Origin: an uncultured Opitutia bacterium
GTDB lineage: Bacteria; Verrucomicrobiota; Verrucomicrobiia; Opitutales; Coraliomargaritaceae
Reading direction: 5' to 3'
Length of the DNA: 21,065 bases
NCBI GenBank assembly: GCA_937899295.1
Contig: CALBPO010000179.1
Location: 1-21,065 of the forward strand
Part shown: one piece after another, positions 1 to 7,660 of the stretch
Layout of the letters: each line of letters opens with the position of its first letter
Position numbering within the stretch: the stretch's first letter is position 1
Made by a program: the position numbers and the translations under genes
Notes under the pieces: generated by a model
The model's input: only the letters and a program-made list of their open reading frames with translations
What the model was told of the DNA's origin: nothing
Databases searched by the model: none

Positions 1-173
1 CCATGGAAAACGTAATTGTGACCGTGCAAGACCACGGCAACACCTCTGCAGCATCAATCCCTCTAGCGCTGTCTGTTGGCAAAGCCGAAGGTAAGTTGAA
101 GCAAGGCGATTTGGTCGTTACCGAAGCTATTGGCGGTGGTCTGGCTTGGGGCGCAGTCGTTCTACGCTGGTAA
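1..173 (+). CDS. fabH: 3-oxoacyl-ACP synthase III (FabH), C-terminal end only
   Basis: This is the last 57 or so codons of a beta-ketoacyl-ACP synthase III, cut by the left edge of the window; the ATG at position 3 is internal. FabH starts each fatty acid chain in the cytoplasm by condensing acetyl-CoA with malonyl-ACP. The visible part has [12 protein letters not shown], whose Asn is the catalytic Asn of the family's Cys-His-Asn triad. It ends [13 protein letters not shown], the usual FabH C-terminus. The Cys and His lie outside the window. The TAA stop is at 171-173. The gene converges on the RluA-type gene to its right, and no intrinsic terminator with a T-run follows. The identification is firm although partial. 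Confidence 0.9.
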   Translation, partial: MENVIVTVQDHGNTSAASIPLALSVGKAEGKLKQGDLVVTEAIGGGLAWGAVVLRW

Positions 174-217
174 ACCGTTGATAGATAGAAAAACACGGTA
201 AGATGCCAAGCCTTCCC

Positions 218-280
218 TTGAGTTCAAGCGAAAAGGAAGAGGCGGACGCTGAAGGTTCAAACTTGAACTATCAAATTTGA
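218..280. repeat. Cluster of TTGA/TCAA palindromes between convergent genes
   Basis: Three short dyads lie between the fabH end and the RluA-type gene end: TTGAGTTCAA at 218-227, TTCAAACTTGAA at 256-267 and the perfect palindrome TCAAATTTGA at 271-280. AGTTCAAG (221-228) can also pair with CTTGAACT (262-269). No T-run follows in either direction, so this is not a standard intrinsic terminator. It could still fold at the 3' ends of both transcripts. Function unknown. Confidence 0.4.
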
Positions 281-304
281 ATGATTCCTCGCTGGTCGCC
301 CTAC

Positions 305-1300
305 TCAAGCTTCGCCCTTTGATCTTTTTAAGCGCTCTTCGAGCAGCTGCATATCGCCAGGAATTTTGGACTGAAACTTTAGCTTCTTACCGCTCGTTGG
401 GTGAATAATGCCTATCGTCGCAGCGTGCAGTGCTTGCCGCTTAAAACCATAGGGTAGCTGAGCGCCCTTTCGACCAACAGCCTTCTGCGTGCTCGGGTGG
501 TAGATTCGATCCCCAATCAGCGGCATGTCATGCGCGGCTGCTTGTATTCGGATCTGGTGCTTAAGACCTGTTTCAAGGCGAATACGAAGCCTCGCCACGT
601 GGTTTTTAGCAAAAACCTCTTCGACTCGATAATGCGTCACCGCCTCGGTCGCGCCTGCTTCGGGCTCCGCAAAAAGTTTTTGATCGTAGCCGCGCTCATC
701 TAGCTTGAGATAATTATGCCATGTGCCCTCTGGCTTGGCTGCGTCCCCATCCCCGTAGGCAATGTATTCACGAAGAAAGTTATGACTACGGAGCTGCTTG
801 ATCAGGTGCTGTCTCGCGTTGTCGTTCAGCGCGATGCAGAGTAGTCCGCTCGTATATTGATCTAGCCGATGCACAGGGAGCGTCTTGACCGGATCTGCCG
901 TGCCAAAAAAACTACGACGGGTGGCCTCACCACGCGCGTCGTTCAAATAGTTACTCAACACTTCGAGTGCCGAAATCTTCGATTGATTCTCGGTCGGCAC
1001 TGACAAGAGGCCTGCCTCTTTATCGACGATGGCAAGATCGCTGTCTAAATAGATCAATACCAGCTTGGGATGAATCCGCTTGCGGTGCCCCCAGGCCACT
1101 GCGGACTTCTCAGGCTTACCCATCGCCAGTGAGTCACCAGGATCTGCCAATCGCATACCCGCTTTCGTCACGACACGCCCGTCTAGGCAGAAACGACCCG
1201 CCGCGATCCATTCTTTGATCCGCTTGCGCGGCGAATCTGGGCAAAGACGAAGCGCCCAATCGAGCAGGGTCTTTTCTTTACGATTCGTATCATCCGTCAT
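305..1300 (-). CDS. RluA-family pseudouridine synthase with S4 domain
   Basis: A 331-residue cytoplasmic enzyme that isomerises uridine to pseudouridine in RNA, probably rRNA (RluC/RluD type) or tRNA. An S4-like RNA-binding domain occupies roughly residues 10-60. The catalytic domain follows, with the signature HRLDQYTSGLL, whose Asp (about residue 147) is the RluA-family nucleophile. A second conserved stretch, GLKHQIRIQAAAHDMPLIGD, is also present. I start at the ATG at 1300; a TTG directly upstream (1303) would add one residue. No Shine-Dalgarno sequence is seen at either. The exact target uridine cannot be read from sequence, so no symbol is given. The gene stands alone, convergent with fabH and in the same direction as the porin upstream of it, 188 bases away. 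Confidence 0.9.
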   Translation of the reverse strand: MTDDTNRKEKTLLDWALRLCPDSPRKRIKEWIAAGRFCLDGRVVTKAGMRLADPGDSLAMGKPEKSAVAWGHRKRIHPKLVLIYLDSDLAIVDKEAGLLSVPTENQSKISALEVLSNYLNDARGEATRRSFFGTADPVKTLPVHRLDQYTSGLLCIALNDNARQHLIKQLRSHNFLREYIAYGDGDAAKPEGTWHNYLKLDERGYDQKLFAEPEAGATEAVTHYRVEEVFAKNHVARLRIRLETGLKHQIRIQAAAHDMPLIGDRIYHPSTQKAVGRKGAQLPYGFKRQALHAATIGIIHPTSGKKLKFQSKIPGDMQLLEERLKRSKGEA

Positions 1301-1488
1301 CAATGTTCAGTGCGTCGATAGTCCCAAAAACAGGCAAGCTCATTTAATATCGCTGACCAAGTCGTGACTGCCGTCACCTCGCTGACGCTATGACCAAAAA
1401 AAGCGCGCTCCAAAACACACAAATAGCTTTCTGGCGAAACAGAGGACTTAAGAAAATGTAATTTGCTTTCTAATTAGGCAAGGCCTCA

Positions 1489-2568
1489 TCAAAAAGTGAA
1501 GAGCAGTTCAAGCGCACCTTCAAGTGTCTCACCATCGGCACCACCTGCAAATTCATAGTCAATAGCACTGATTTCAGTAACTAGCATCAGATTTTTTGTA
1601 AAAGCATAATTGTGAGCGAGAGTGAACTTAGTCGCATCAAGGAAGCTATCAACATCTACATGCGAGACACGACCCGTAATCGATGCTCGGTCGGAATAGC
1701 TACAATTAGCCATTACAAGGAAACTATCGATCTCACGTTCATCGGCAGTGGAAATATCGTGAGTTGTCATGTTGTATTCACCAACAAACAACCAAGCACC
1801 TGTTTCATAGGTAACGAAGGCATTGATTGCAGTTGATTCAATTTCGAAGTCATTAGCACCGTTTCCAACTTCTGTAGTCTCGAAGACCGCGCCAAGGAGC
1901 GCATTAAATCCGTTACCCAGATCTTTAGCATAAGCTGCCTCAATAGCATAAGCGCTTAATTCTGGAGCTACACTGCCTGTCAACTGTGCTACGAGATCTG
2001 CTAACGAATCACTGTCAATATCACTGCCAAGACGACCGTCTCCAAAGAAAGCTCCATCTTGCAAGGAGATAGCCAAGAAGTCAGTGTCGGTCTCATAGGA
2101 AAGCTTAACACCATTATTAGTCTCTGGAGTAATAATGTCACTGTATGTGACGTCATTATCTATGAATGTCTCCGTGTCGCTACTGTAAGCACCTGAATAC
2201 TGGAAGAGACCAGTCGGCTCGGAAGCCTCAAATCCTAGCATAGAGTCATAACGACCAACTGTGATTACAATGCCATTACTTGGAGAGTAGGAAGTGAAAG
2301 CTTGATCGACAGAATAGCCTGTTCCATCTTCCCACTGAAGGTCTATCTGAGCAGTAAGTACATCGGAATCCAACAAAAAGGTAATTTCAACTTGATCGAG
2401 GTTGTGGCCGTTTTCAGTTTGATTGGCTGCAGCTCTATCATCTTGAGTGCGCGAGTAAGACATATCAACGAAACCTTCAACTGAGAGACTATCAGTTAAT
2501 GCTATCTCCGCGAAGGAGAGGCAAGATGCTGCAAAGAATGCAGTTGCGATAGCTATTTTGTTTTTCAT
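1489..2568 (-). CDS. Outer-membrane beta-barrel porin, OmpL-like (BBP2 type)
   Basis: A 359-residue secreted protein. It begins with a signal peptide (basic MKNK, hydrophobic stretch, probable cleavage after SFA at residue 20). The mature chain alternates polar and hydrophobic residues, is rich in Asp, Glu, Ser and Thr, and ends in LELLFTF. A terminal Phe is the usual signal for assembly of outer-membrane barrels. GFVDMSYSRTQ near the mature N-terminus, then LDQVEITFLLDSD, VDQAFTSYSP and VGRYDSMLGFE, resemble the OmpL-like putative porin family (BBP2). The expected role is diffusion of small solutes across the outer membrane; the substrate is unknown. It is very acidic. Base composition is visibly more AT-rich than in flanking genes. 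The ATG at 2568 has only a weak upstream AAG. A 220-base leader region with an inverted repeat lies upstream. Confidence 0.75.
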   Translation of the reverse strand: MKNKIAIATAFFAASCLSFAEIALTDSLSVEGFVDMSYSRTQDDRAAANQTENGHNLDQVEITFLLDSDVLTAQIDLQWEDGTGYSVDQAFTSYSPSNGIVITVGRYDSMLGFEASEPTGLFQYSGAYSSDTETFIDNDVTYSDIITPETNNGVKLSYETDTDFLAISLQDGAFFGDGRLGSDIDSDSLADLVAQLTGSVAPELSAYAIEAAYAKDLGNGFNALLGAVFETTEVGNGANDFEIESTAINAFVTYETGAWLFVGEYNMTTHDISTADEREIDSFLVMANCSYSDRASITGRVSHVDVDSFLDATKFTLAHNYAFTKNLMLVTEISAIDYEFAGGADGETLEGALELLFTF

Positions 2569-2644
2569 ATCTTAAGCTGTTGTTGTTTGTATTGTTATTT
2601 TCCAAGGTCAACTACTGACTGTGATGGTCTGAATTTACTGCTGC

Positions 2645-2678
2645 AAGTCGGGGTCTGGGAGGTTCGTGACCCGGACTT
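2645..2678. repeat. Inverted repeat upstream of the porin gene
   Basis: AAGTCGGGGTC (2645-2655) and GACCCGGACTT (2668-2678) form an 11-base-pair stem with one mismatch and a 12-base loop. The repeat lies between the divergent porin and DUF423 genes, 77 bases from the porin start. It could be a regulator-binding dyad or a hairpin in the porin mRNA leader. No T-run follows it on either strand, so termination is unlikely. Confidence 0.5.
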
Positions 2679-2789
2679 TACGAAAAACTAATGTGACCGC
2701 GCAGGGAATTGCAACTATCACGAGTACTAGTTTCGTAGTCAGATTGTAAGTTAAAACCCGTATCTAAGGTTTAGTTTAATACCATTTTT

Positions 2790-3161
2790 ATGCCTATTAC
2801 CCATAGATACAGACTTCTGGGCTCAATGCTAGCGCTTTGCGCAGTGTTATTCGGCGCATTCGGCGCGCATGCCCTAAGAGAAACACTAAGCGCGCACGAT
2901 TCGATTCAAACCTGGGAAACTGCTGTGCGTTACCAAATGTGGCACGCGCTAGCTCTCATACTGCTGTCAATGATCCCGGGACCTCAGTCCATACCCAAAA
3001 TGACTGGCCCATGCTTCCTGGTCGGCAGCTTACTATTCTCAGGCTCACTTTACGGACTGGCACTAGATGGGCCAAAATGGCTCGGCCCGATTACACCGCT
3101 CGGTGGGCTATGCCTCATGATCGGATGGGTGCTGCTTGTTTATTCAAGTTATAAAAAATAA
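2790..3161 (+). CDS. DUF423 family inner-membrane protein
   Basis: A 123-residue integral membrane protein with about four hydrophobic segments (roughly residues 9-28, 49-63, 72-91 and 98-118). It matches the DUF423 (YgdD/YwdK) family by GAFGAHALR after the first segment, WETAVRYQMWHALALIL, GSLLFSGSLYGLAL and LGPITPLGGLCLMIGWVLL. Length is normal for the family. The biochemical role of DUF423 proteins is not established. The ATG at 2790 follows an AT-rich stretch and has no Shine-Dalgarno sequence. It is divergent from the porin gene. A consensus -10 box begins 5 bases after its stop, so the thioesterase downstream may have its own promoter. Confidence 0.88.
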   Translation: MPITHRYRLLGSMLALCAVLFGAFGAHALRETLSAHDSIQTWETAVRYQMWHALALILLSMIPGPQSIPKMTGPCFLVGSLLFSGSLYGLALDGPKWLGPITPLGGLCLMIGWVLLVYSSYKK

Positions 3162-3171
3162 GTTGTATAAT
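3143..3171 (+). promoter_or_regulatory. Candidate promoter with consensus TATAAT
   Basis: A perfect TATAAT lies at 3166-3171, just after the DUF423 stop. Seventeen bases upstream is TTCAAG (3143-3148), which matches only three of six -35 positions. Initiation would fall near 3178. The transcript would open with the paired repeats at 3181-3286 and then reach the thioesterase start at 3300. Inferred from sequence only. Confidence 0.4.
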
Positions 3172-3180
3172 TACTACCCC

Positions 3181-3286
3181 TAGCGAGTTGCTACTTGCTC
3201 GCTACCAGCACTAACTTACCCTGCAGGGGGGCTGGATATTATCAGTAAAAAACCAAAGCCTCGTATTGCCAATGGCCGGTGCTTTG
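3181..3286 (+). other. Run of three inverted repeats, possible structured leader or small RNA
   Basis: Three pairings follow one another here. TAGCGAG (3181-3187) pairs with CTCGCTA (3198-3204). CCAGC (3205-3209) pairs with GCTGG (3231-3235) and encloses the palindrome CCCTGCAGGG (3219-3228). CAAAGC (3254-3259) pairs with GCTTTG (3281-3286) and encloses GCC-AAT-GGC. The stretch starts at the site expected for transcription from the TATAAT at 3166 and ends 13 bases before the thioesterase start. I do not recognise it as a known riboswitch or RNA family. Confidence 0.35.
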
Positions 3287-3299
3287 TCATATCTGAGTT

Positions 3300-3758
3300 A
3301 TGCCATACGAACACACTTCTACGCGCCGAATCGAGTTTTCCGAGACCGACATGGCGGGACTTGTCCATTTTTCTAATTTTTTTAAATATATGGAGACGGC
3401 GGAGCGCGACTTCTTCGAGGCGGCAGGAGTGGACTTGATCCGCACCAAGCCAGACGAGCTAGTCGGATGGCCCCGGGCGCGAGCCGAATGCAAATTCTCC
3501 GCTCCACTCAGATTCGGTGACACGATTGACATCCACCTAGCCGTTAAATCGGTCAAAGATCGAGCGATCGACTACCAGTTTCGCATTTTTCGCCACAACA
3601 AGGATGGCAGCCGCACTCAAGCAGGTAAAGGCCACATGACGACGATCTTAGCCAAACTTGACAAGGGTGGCGAACTGCAGTCTGCCGAGCTGAGTGATGA
3701 TCTGCGCAATCGGATAAGCGAGGCACCTGCCGAGGTCCTTAAACCACCAACAAAGTAG
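3300..3758 (+). CDS. Hotdog-fold acyl-CoA thioesterase (4HBT, YbgC/FadM-like)
   Basis: A 152-residue cytoplasmic hotdog-fold protein. Residues 10-37 hold the 4-hydroxybenzoyl-CoA thioesterase signature: [20 protein letters not shown], in which Asp17 corresponds to the catalytic Asp of the family. The hallmark strand around [17 protein letters not shown] follows. The reaction is hydrolysis of an acyl-CoA thioester to free acid and CoA; the acyl chain cannot be predicted. The ATG at 3300 gives the standard family N-terminus; upstream there is only GAG, no clear Shine-Dalgarno. The gene has a 138-base leader with paired repeats and a possible promoter of its own. SurE starts 57 bases downstream across an AT-rich spacer. 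Confidence 0.88.
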   Translation: MPYEHTSTRRIEFSETDMAGLVHFSNFFKYMETAERDFFEAAGVDLIRTKPDELVGWPRARAECKFSAPLRFGDTIDIHLAVKSVKDRAIDYQFRIFRHNKDGSRTQAGKGHMTTILAKLDKGGELQSAELSDDLRNRISEAPAEVLKPPTK

Positions 3759-3761
3759 TGA

Positions 3762-3775
3762 AAAAATTAATTTTT
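3762..3775. repeat. AT-only palindrome in the thioesterase-surE spacer
   Basis: AAAAATTAATTTTT is a perfect 14-base palindrome that begins 4 bases after the thioesterase stop. It sits in a very AT-rich spacer (about 3760-3790), followed by AAGCG/CGCTT (3793-3797 and 3806-3810) just before surE. It has no GC stem, so it is not a classical terminator. It may be a promoter-proximal AT tract. Confidence 0.4.
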
Positions 3776-3815
3776 CTAATTTTAATGAAATCAAGCGTTA
3801 TTTAGCGCTTAAACT

Positions 3816-4598
3816 ATGAAAGCGCACGCATTGGTCACCAACGACGACGGCATTGAATCCGCCTTTCTACACCGATTGGTAGAGGCGCTTCTGCCCCAAT
3901 TTCGTGTTTCCGTCGCTGCGCCTGCCGCGGAGCAAAGCTGGACGGGTCGTAGTATGACAAGGCATGGCGAGCTCGAAGCGATCCACAGCTCGTCACATTT
4001 CCCTGATGGCGTCGAAGCTTGGGCGATCAGTGGCACGCCGACAGATTGTGTCAATATCGCCCTCGGGAACTTGCTTCCAGAAAAGCCAGATATCGTGCTT
4101 TCCGGTATCAATATTGGTTTTAACACCACCGAATCGCTCATACTTAGCTCTGGCACAGTGGCCGGCGCGATTGAGGGCGTGCTCTGGGATCTGCCGGCCA
4201 TGGCCTTCAGCAAATGTGTGCCCAATCACCTTTTCGAGAAGATCCGCGATGCCAAGGGGCAAACTGACGGTGATTTCAATACTTCCCTCACAGCAGCCGC
4301 TGCCCACGCCACGCGAATGGCAGTCGAAACCCTAGCAGTGCCGGAAATGCACCTTGGCACTGTGGTCAATGTTAACTTCCCGGTCGGAACGGCATCTGAC
4401 ACACCTATCATCGACACCTTCCCTGCCAAACTACAACTTGGCAGCTTATTTGCCGAAACCCGCCCGGGCAAGTTCAGCTTCCGCTACTCGGACGGCTTTG
4501 TCTCCGACCCCGATCCATATACCGACCGCGCCGTGCTTGAAAGCGGACGGATTAGTCGTAGCCTACTGGATTTCTCGCGGATTGGAAAACGAGACTAA
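3816..4598 (+). CDS. surE: 5'/3'-nucleotidase SurE
   Basis: A 260-residue metal-dependent phosphatase that removes phosphate from nucleoside 5'- and 3'-monophosphates; family members also act on short polyphosphate. It is cytoplasmic. The sequence carries the full SurE motif set: LVTNDDGI with metal ligands Asp10 and Asp11, Ser41 in [33 protein letters not shown] with Asn99, and [12 protein letters not shown]. Length is typical. The ATG at 3816 places NDD at the usual distance from the N-terminus; no Shine-Dalgarno sequence precedes it. In many bacteria surE lies near pcm or genes of stationary-phase maintenance, but here its neighbours are a thioesterase and an exported protein, so context adds nothing to function. 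Confidence 0.93.
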   Translation: MKAHALVTNDDGIESAFLHRLVEALLPQFRVSVAAPAAEQSWTGRSMTRHGELEAIHSSSHFPDGVEAWAISGTPTDCVNIALGNLLPEKPDIVLSGINIGFNTTESLILSSGTVAGAIEGVLWDLPAMAFSKCVPNHLFEKIRDAKGQTDGDFNTSLTAAAAHATRMAVETLAVPEMHLGTVVNVNFPVGTASDTPIIDTFPAKLQLGSLFAETRPGKFSFRYSDGFVSDPDPYTDRAVLESGRISRSLLDFSRIGKRD

Positions 4599-4765
4599 TT
4601 TGAAGCGGTCTCACTACAATTGGAAAGAACTTTGCAGAGTGACCCAAAACTACGGTCTTAATGAATGAAGCCTCCGTCGCCAATACGAAGCGTCCACACA
4701 GCCTCCGCACAAAAGCCCCACGATTAATTCTTGCCTGTTGTGACTGCGAAAAATAGGCACTTAGT

Positions 4766-6301
4766 ATGATTATATTCTCCATGCAGAGATCCATCCGCTT
4801 TTTTCGCTCTAAGACCTTACCTTTCTGCGGTCTCGCGATCTCAAGCTTCCTGGGTCTAGGCGTCCACGCGCAGAGTAAAGACGAACTTTTCCGAGGCACT
4901 TGGCAGATCGATACAACGGAAAAAGGCGCGCTTATCATAATGGTTAAAAGCCAGAATCGGGCTTCCTACTTCTGGGGCGATAATACCGACCGCACCGTCT
5001 ATTCAGGCACTTGGACAAGTGAAGGTGATACTGCCACTCTTACTTGGGCAGATGGCAACCAGCACCGAATTGAGGGCGACAGCCTTGGCTTCGCCATCAC
5101 CTATATCGACGCAGGCGGCAGAGAGCATTACGTGACCAAAGCACAGCAAGTGCCCGCCGAAATAATTGGTCAGTGGGCGAAGCCCCCCACTAAAGCAAGC
5201 AAGGTCGCCTCTGAGCTCAATCAAGCCAAAGGCTTTCTTGGGGTCTGGAAAATCGGCGAAGATGGCACGAACGCAAAATATATATTCGTCGAGTCCGACC
5301 GCTCCGCCGCGACGACCGCTGGTGGTGAAGACGGCCTTCGCGGATCTTGGGCCAAACAAGGCAGTGAGTTACACATCACTTGGGACAGCGGACACTATTC
5401 GATTCTCCGCCCTAACAAGCGCGAATTTATTTACAAGATGGTAGAGCCGGGTCTCATCATCGAAGATGATGAGACAATCATGCGACCCGCCGCTCGCATA
5501 GTAGAGGATAGAGTGCCCAGCTCATGGGCGACCAAATACCAGGCAGAACGCGAGATCAATACGGGCGGTATCGCCTTTTCTAGCCGTAAAAACGCCCGCG
5601 CCTTTTACCGTGGCGATTGGATCGTAAAACTCTCCGAAAATCGTTTTGAACGTATCGCGCTCTCTCGCTTCGGTGGGCTCAGTACCACCCTCGATAGCGG
5701 CCTCGAAGGCGACTGGCGGATGCAGGGGCAAGACCTATTCATGCGCTGGGATGACGGGATGCGCAAAATCCTCAGCCCGATCGGTCGCGGCTTCGTGATC
5801 TACGAATATCGCCCTGGCCGGCCACTTGATGGCGTGCCCACTCGCACCCATGCTGCCGCGCCGGCAGACAGCTCAAAACTGGCCGAACACTTGAAAGGCC
5901 GCGAACAAGTCGCCCTACAAATCGTTAATCTCGCAGAAGCCGCGGGCATCGACCCCGTCCAACAAGAAGCCGCAGGCTGGGGGCGCACTTTCTCTCGCTG
6001 GGTATGGCCTTTTGGTGAAGATGAAGCCGCCGCATCAGCCAATGCCATGCTCGAGCAGGAATTTGAAGAAGCTGATGAGACAGCCCCATGGTGGTGGCCT
6101 TTCTGGAGCGAAAAACCCCCTAAAGAGCCAATTAGCGAAAGCGAAATCGAGACAGAGTCCTCGCAAGCGCTAAAACTAGATAAGGCCACCGAAGAATCCA
6201 CCGTTGAAACGGCTGCTGAAAATATTTCTGAATCTCCAGCGGCCGAAGAAATAAGCGAAAAAAATGCCCGCTCTGTTCGCGATTGGATCTGGCCTTTCTA
6301 A
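4766..6301 (+). CDS. Exported protein of unknown function, triplicated GxW domain and three WxWPF motifs
   Basis: I do not recognise this 511-residue protein. It starts with a signal peptide (basic residues 8-16, hydrophobic core about 19-33, probable cleavage after VHA at residue 35). A beta-rich unit of about 75 residues follows three times, near 41-115, 157-230 and 280-352. Each unit contains G-x-W-x3-G-x4-[ILM]-x-W-x-[DS]-G-x4-[IL]: [34 protein letters not shown] and [17 protein letters not shown]. The C-terminal third is acidic and low in complexity, and carries W-x-W-P-F at 412-416, 442-446 and as the last five residues (507-511). Envelope location is inferred. Start at 4766 has TAGG eight bases upstream; ATG 4781 (Met6) is an alternative. 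glyA follows 52 bases after the stop. Confidence 0.8.
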   Translation: MIIFSMQRSIRFFRSKTLPFCGLAISSFLGLGVHAQSKDELFRGTWQIDTTEKGALIIMVKSQNRASYFWGDNTDRTVYSGTWTSEGDTATLTWADGNQHRIEGDSLGFAITYIDAGGREHYVTKAQQVPAEIIGQWAKPPTKASKVASELNQAKGFLGVWKIGEDGTNAKYIFVESDRSAATTAGGEDGLRGSWAKQGSELHITWDSGHYSILRPNKREFIYKMVEPGLIIEDDETIMRPAARIVEDRVPSSWATKYQAEREINTGGIAFSSRKNARAFYRGDWIVKLSENRFERIALSRFGGLSTTLDSGLEGDWRMQGQDLFMRWDDGMRKILSPIGRGFVIYEYRPGRPLDGVPTRTHAAAPADSSKLAEHLKGREQVALQIVNLAEAAGIDPVQQEAAGWGRTFSRWVWPFGEDEAAASANAMLEQEFEEADETAPWWWPFWSEKPPKEPISESEIETESSQALKLDKATEESTVETAAENISESPAAEEISEKNARSVRDWIWPF

Positions 6302-6353
6302 ACTAGCCTTTTCGGCAAAAGTTATTAATTCTAATTCACGCATTAATCATAAT

Positions 6354-7637
6354 ATGACCACCGTCACATCCAGTCCCGCCCTCAACGCTAGCACGGTCTC
6401 TGAGATCGATCCTGAGATCGCCACCGCCATAGCAGCTGAGCGCCTGCGCCAAGAGAACCACATCGAACTGATCGCGTCCGAAAATTTTACTTATCCGGCC
6501 GTGATGGAAGCGCAGGGCAGCGTGCTCACAAACAAGTATGCCGAAGGCTACCCCCGCAAACGATGGTATGGCGGATGCGAGCATGTTGATGTGGTCGAAG
6601 ACCTGGCCATCGCACGTGCTAAAGAGCTCTTCGGCGCTGATCATGCGAATGTGCAACCACACTCTGGTTCACAAGCAAATTTTGCAGTTTATACTTCCGT
6701 GCTACAGCCCGGCGACAAAGTGCTCGGCATGAATCTTGCCCACGGTGGTCACCTCACGCACGGCAACCCAGTCAATTTTTCGGGGAAGCTCTATGAATTC
6801 GTCCAATACGGCGTCCGTGAAGACACTGGTCTGATCGACTACGACGAACTCGCTGCTGTCGCCGAGAAAGAAAAGCCAAAGATGATCACCGTAGGCGCAT
6901 CCGCCTATTCTCGCATCATAGACTTCGAACGCATGGGTGAGATCGCCCGTTCCGTCGGCGCCTATCTTTTTGCCGATATTGCTCACATCTCAGGACTCGT
7001 CGCTGGCGGTATGCACCCCTCGCCCGTGCCCCACGCCGACTTTGTCACTACGACCACGCACAAGACACTTCGCGGTCCACGCGGCGGTCTCATACTTTGC
7101 AAGGCAGAGCATGCCAAAGCAATCGACTCAGCCATGTTCCCCGGCGGTCAAGGTGGCCCACTGATGCATGTCATCGCGGCCAAGGCCATTTGCTTCGGCG
7201 AGTGCCTTAAGCCTAGTTTCAAGGCCTACGCAGCCCAAGTTGTGGCTAACTCAAAAGCTCTCGCCGCTGCCATGATGGAGCGTGGCTACATGCTGATTTC
7301 TGGAGGCTCAGATAATCATCTATTTCTCGTCGATCTTCGGGCAAACCTACCTGAGCTCACCGCAAAGGTCGCTCAAGAGACGCTCGATTTAGCTCATATT
7401 ACTTGTAATAAAAATACAGTCCCCTTCGAGACACGTTCTCCCTTCAAAGCATCGGGCATACGCCTCGGCACACCCGCCGTGACTAGCCGAGGCTTCGTCG
7501 AGGAGGATATGGTGATCATCGCCGACTGCATCGATAGCGTGCTCAAAGCCATCGACACCGACGACCTAGACGGCACGCTCGAAAGAGTCAAAGAACGCAT
7601 CGCTGAACTTGCGGCTAAGTATCCGCTGCCTTACTGA
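6354..7637 (+). CDS. glyA: Serine hydroxymethyltransferase
   Basis: A 427-residue PLP enzyme that interconverts serine and glycine with transfer of a one-carbon unit to tetrahydrofolate, the main source of methylenetetrahydrofolate in the cytoplasm. Family motifs are clear: [48 protein letters not shown] and [14 protein letters not shown], where Lys237 is the PLP-binding lysine. Length is typical. The frame stays open upstream to 6264, overlapping the previous gene, but that extension is not part of the family. The ATG at 6354 gives the normal N-terminus. No Shine-Dalgarno sequence is present. It may be co-transcribed with the exported protein upstream. Functionally it pairs with folD, 11 kb downstream. 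Confidence 0.96.
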   Translation: MTTVTSSPALNASTVSEIDPEIATAIAAERLRQENHIELIASENFTYPAVMEAQGSVLTNKYAEGYPRKRWYGGCEHVDVVEDLAIARAKELFGADHANVQPHSGSQANFAVYTSVLQPGDKVLGMNLAHGGHLTHGNPVNFSGKLYEFVQYGVREDTGLIDYDELAAVAEKEKPKMITVGASAYSRIIDFERMGEIARSVGAYLFADIAHISGLVAGGMHPSPVPHADFVTTTTHKTLRGPRGGLILCKAEHAKAIDSAMFPGGQGGPLMHVIAAKAICFGECLKPSFKAYAAQVVANSKALAAAMMERGYMLISGGSDNHLFLVDLRANLPELTAKVAQETLDLAHITCNKNTVPFETRSPFKASGIRLGTPAVTSRGFVEEDMVIIADCIDSVLKAIDTDDLDGTLERVKERIAELAAKYPLPY

Positions 7638-7660
7638 TGCAGGAGCTCGATACTCTGTTC

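Noticed and set aside
1364..1377. Hairpin GTGAC-TGCC-GTCAC upstream of the pseudouridine synthase gene
   Set aside because: It is short, has no T-run, and no gene end nearby that it would serve. Such a dyad is expected by chance at this scale.
4552..4938. 128-codon minus-strand frame across the surE end and the start of the WPF gene
   Set aside because: It overlaps two supported genes on the other strand, and the product resembles no family. There is no start signal.
6264..6353. N-terminal extension of the glyA frame by 30 codons
   Set aside because: It overlaps the end of the upstream gene, and the extension is not part of serine hydroxymethyltransferases. The ATG at 6354 gives the normal N-terminus.
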